From CAYLLT01 sp964591605 (GTDB lineage: Bacteria; Planctomycetota; Phycisphaerae; UBA1845; PWPN01): 7,459 nt of DNA. Below the pieces are notes generated by a model, which was not told where the DNA came from, ran no database searches, and saw nothing but the letters and a program-made list of their open reading frames with translations. The DNA lies in contig CAZQEN010000372.1 in NCBI GenBank assembly GCA_964591605.1, positions 1-7,459 of the forward strand. The letters run 5' to 3'. Position numbers and translations under genes: made by a program. Below are positions 6,241 through 7,459 of the stretch, piece by piece; position 1 is the stretch's first letter; every line of letters starts with the position of its first letter.

Positions 6241-6891
6241 GTGGACTGCGTCGTCTTCGGCCTCGACGACGAAGATCTCAAGGTGCTGCTCATTCAGCGG
6301 GACCTCGAGCCGTTCGCGGGTCGCTGGGCCCTGCCCGGCGGGTTCGTCCACATGGACGAGCCGCTCGAGGAATCCGCCCGCCGCGAGCTGCAGGAGGAGA
6401 CCGGCCTGGCGAATATCTACCTCGAGCAGCTCTACACGTTCGGAGACGTGGACCGCGACCCGCGCGGCCGCGTGGTGAGCGTCGCGCACTATGCCCTCGT
6501 GAACCTGCGCGACCACAAGGTGAAAGCCGACACCGACGCCCGCAACGCGGCCTGGTTCGCCATCGGCGACACGCCGAAGCTGGCGTTCGATCATGACAAG
6601 GTGCTCGACAAGGCGTACGAGCGGCTCCGCGGCAAGGTGCGCTACCAGCCGATCGGCTTCGAGCTGCTGCCCGAGAAGTTCACGCTCACGCAGTTGCAGC
6701 GGATGTATGAGATCATCCTGGGCCGCGAGCTCGACAAACGCAACTTCCGCAAGAAGATCCTGAGCATGGACGTGCTCGAGGAACTCGACGAAATCGAACA
6801 GGACGTCGCCCACCGCGCGGCGCGGCTGTACCGGTTCGACCGCAAAAAGTACGAACGATTGACGAAACGTGGATTCAATTTTGAGATTTGA
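6241..6891 (+). CDS. nrtR: NrtR-family Nudix/winged-helix regulator of NAD metabolism
   Basis: NrtR proteins are transcriptional repressors that pair an N-terminal Nudix domain, known in some members to bind ADP-ribose, with a C-terminal winged helix that binds palindromes at NAD genes. From the GTG at 6241 this protein has 216 residues. The Nudix domain covers about 1-135; LPGGF (31-35) begins a complete Nudix box G34-x5-E40-x7-R48-E49-L50-x-E52-E53-x-G55-L56. Many NrtR members have a degraded box, so this one may keep hydrolase activity. The C-terminal part (about 140-216) has the family signature: LLPEKFTLTQLQRMYEIIL, GRELDKRNFRKKIL, HRAARLYRFDRKKYERL and GFNFEI. GTG 6241 has no good Shine-Dalgarno and cuts the first strand short. 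The frame continues upstream through EYPRASLT to a TAA at 6214, so the true start is uncertain. Without that TAA, a start at 6199 would give about 230 residues. Autorepression is likely. pncA follows after 155 nt. Confidence 0.9.
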   Translation: MDCVVFGLDDEDLKVLLIQRDLEPFAGRWALPGGFVHMDEPLEESARRELQEETGLANIYLEQLYTFGDVDRDPRGRVVSVAHYALVNLRDHKVKADTDARNAAWFAIGDTPKLAFDHDKVLDKAYERLRGKVRYQPIGFELLPEKFTLTQLQRMYEIILGRELDKRNFRKKILSMDVLEELDEIEQDVAHRAARLYRFDRKKYERLTKRGFNFEI

Positions 6892-6925
6892 GGATCGCAA
6901 ACATGCGAAAGGGCGAAAGCATTTT

Positions 6926-7006
6926 AACACGAAGACACGAAGTCACGAAGGAATCCAAGACATCGACGACTCACCTTCTTCTTCGTGGCTTCGTGTCTTC
7001 GTGGTT
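6926..7006. repeat. Long inverted repeat of CACGAAG units between nrtR and pncA
   Basis: The left arm 6926-6950 is made of tandem CACGAAG-like units (three copies). The right arm 6981-7006 carries the complement (CTTCGTG units). The arms pair almost completely, with one bulged base and one G-T wobble, around a loop of about 30 bases. No T-run follows on either strand, so it is not a classical terminator. It could attenuate or process the nrtR-pncA transcript. I recall similar CACGAAG repeats in intergenic DNA of several environmental bacterial groups. A short open frame reading through it on the minus strand is repeat-derived. Confidence 0.8.
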
Positions 7007-7046
7007 CAAATGGGGATGAAACGAGATGGTGCAAAGGAATGAGGCG

Positions 7047-7459
7047 ATGAGAGCGTTGATCGTTGTTGATGTTCAGAACGATTTTGTGACCGGAGGAGCC
7101 CTGGCAGTGCCGGGAGGTGAGGCGGTCGTGCCGGTGATCAATCGGCTCATGCCGCGGTTCGAGGTTGTCGTTGCGACACAAGACTGGCACCCGGCCGATC
7201 ATGGTTCGTTCGCCAGCCAGCACCCCGGCCGGCGCGTCGGGGAGGTGATTCAGTTGAACGGCCTGGATCAGATTCTCTGGCCCGATCATTGTGTGGCCGG
7301 CACGCGCGGAGCGGATTTCGTGCCCGGCCTCAACACAATGCTCATCCAGCGCACGTTCCGGAAAGGCACCGACCGAGATATCGACAGCTACAGCGGCTTC
7401 TTCGACAACGGCCGCCGCAAGGCCACCGGCCTGGGCGATGATCTGAAACAGCGCGGCGT
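7047..7459 (+). CDS. pncA: Nicotinamidase, N-terminal part (runs off window)
   Basis: PncA hydrolyses nicotinamide to nicotinate and ammonia, feeding PncB. The frame is open for 137 codons to the window end. It starts MRALIVVDVQNDF with the catalytic Asp at D8, the same position as in the Mycobacterium tuberculosis enzyme. Metal-site residues appear in TQDWHPADHGSFASQH (D46, H48, H52) and WPDHCV (H81). FRKG supplies the catalytic Lys at K106, and DSYSGFFDNGRR follows. The catalytic Cys lies beyond the window. ATG 7047 was chosen for its family-like N-terminus and the AAAGGA at 7033-7038. An in-frame ATG at 7026 would add seven residues. No NrtR-type palindrome lies directly upstream, so expression may depend on read-through from nrtR past the inverted repeat. 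The first codons are richer in GTT and GAT than the neighbouring genes. Confidence 0.95.
   Translation, partial: MRALIVVDVQNDFVTGGALAVPGGEAVVPVINRLMPRFEVVVATQDWHPADHGSFASQHPGRRVGEVIQLNGLDQILWPDHCVAGTRGADFVPGLNTMLIQRTFRKGTDRDIDSYSGFFDNGRRKATGLGDDLKQRG

Noticed and set aside
6174..6596. 140-codon frame from GTG 6174 overlapping nrtR
   Set aside because: It is out of frame with the Nudix box and Arg-rich, so it is a shadow frame.
5948..7006. CRISPR array or intrinsic terminators at the inverted repeats
   Set aside because: There are no regularly spaced direct repeats with unique spacers, and neither hairpin is followed by a T-run.

Overview
The window is GC-rich bacterial DNA, with all genes on the + strand. 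It suggests an environmental bacterium, possibly a planctomycete or relative. The basis is a TMTC-type membrane/TPR protein plus several imperfect intergenic inverted repeats of a style I associate with that group. This assignment is inference; there is no rRNA or other phylogenetic marker here.

Layout. (1) Positions 1-166 are a non-coding flank with a G-run cluster and a short ACAAC-type heptamer repeat. (2) 167-2275 encodes a large membrane protein with a TMTC/GT-C-like N-terminal part and six C-terminal TPRs. (3) 2276-2359 holds a strong sigma70-like promoter whose -10 lies inside a perfect 21-bp palindrome. (4) 2360-5935 is a tight two-gene operon: pncB (nicotinate phosphoribosyltransferase) and nadE (glutamine-dependent NAD synthetase), separated by 3 nt. 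(5) 5936-6198 has a long imperfect hairpin, a promoter candidate and degenerate copies of the same palindrome. (6) 6241-6891 is a Nudix plus winged-helix protein of the NrtR family. (7) 6892-7046 is an intergenic region dominated by a second long inverted repeat. (8) From 7047 to the window end is the first part of pncA (nicotinamidase).

Together this is an NAD salvage locus with its own regulator. PncA makes nicotinate from nicotinamide, PncB makes nicotinate mononucleotide, and NadE amidates nicotinate adenine dinucleotide to NAD. NadD, the step between PncB and NadE, is not in the window. NrtR is expected to repress both transcription units through the shared GTGT-N7-ACAC palindromes, one copy before pncB and two or three before nrtR.

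The most unusual point is the 5' end of nrtR. A Shine-Dalgarno-like sequence and GTG/TTG start candidates are followed in frame by codons for SYT, then TAA, then EYPRASLTVD, which looks like the conserved NrtR N-terminus. The TAA is also the last triplet of the third operator-like element. This could be a sequencing error, a real nonsense mutation, or a gene that starts at a downstream non-ATG codon.
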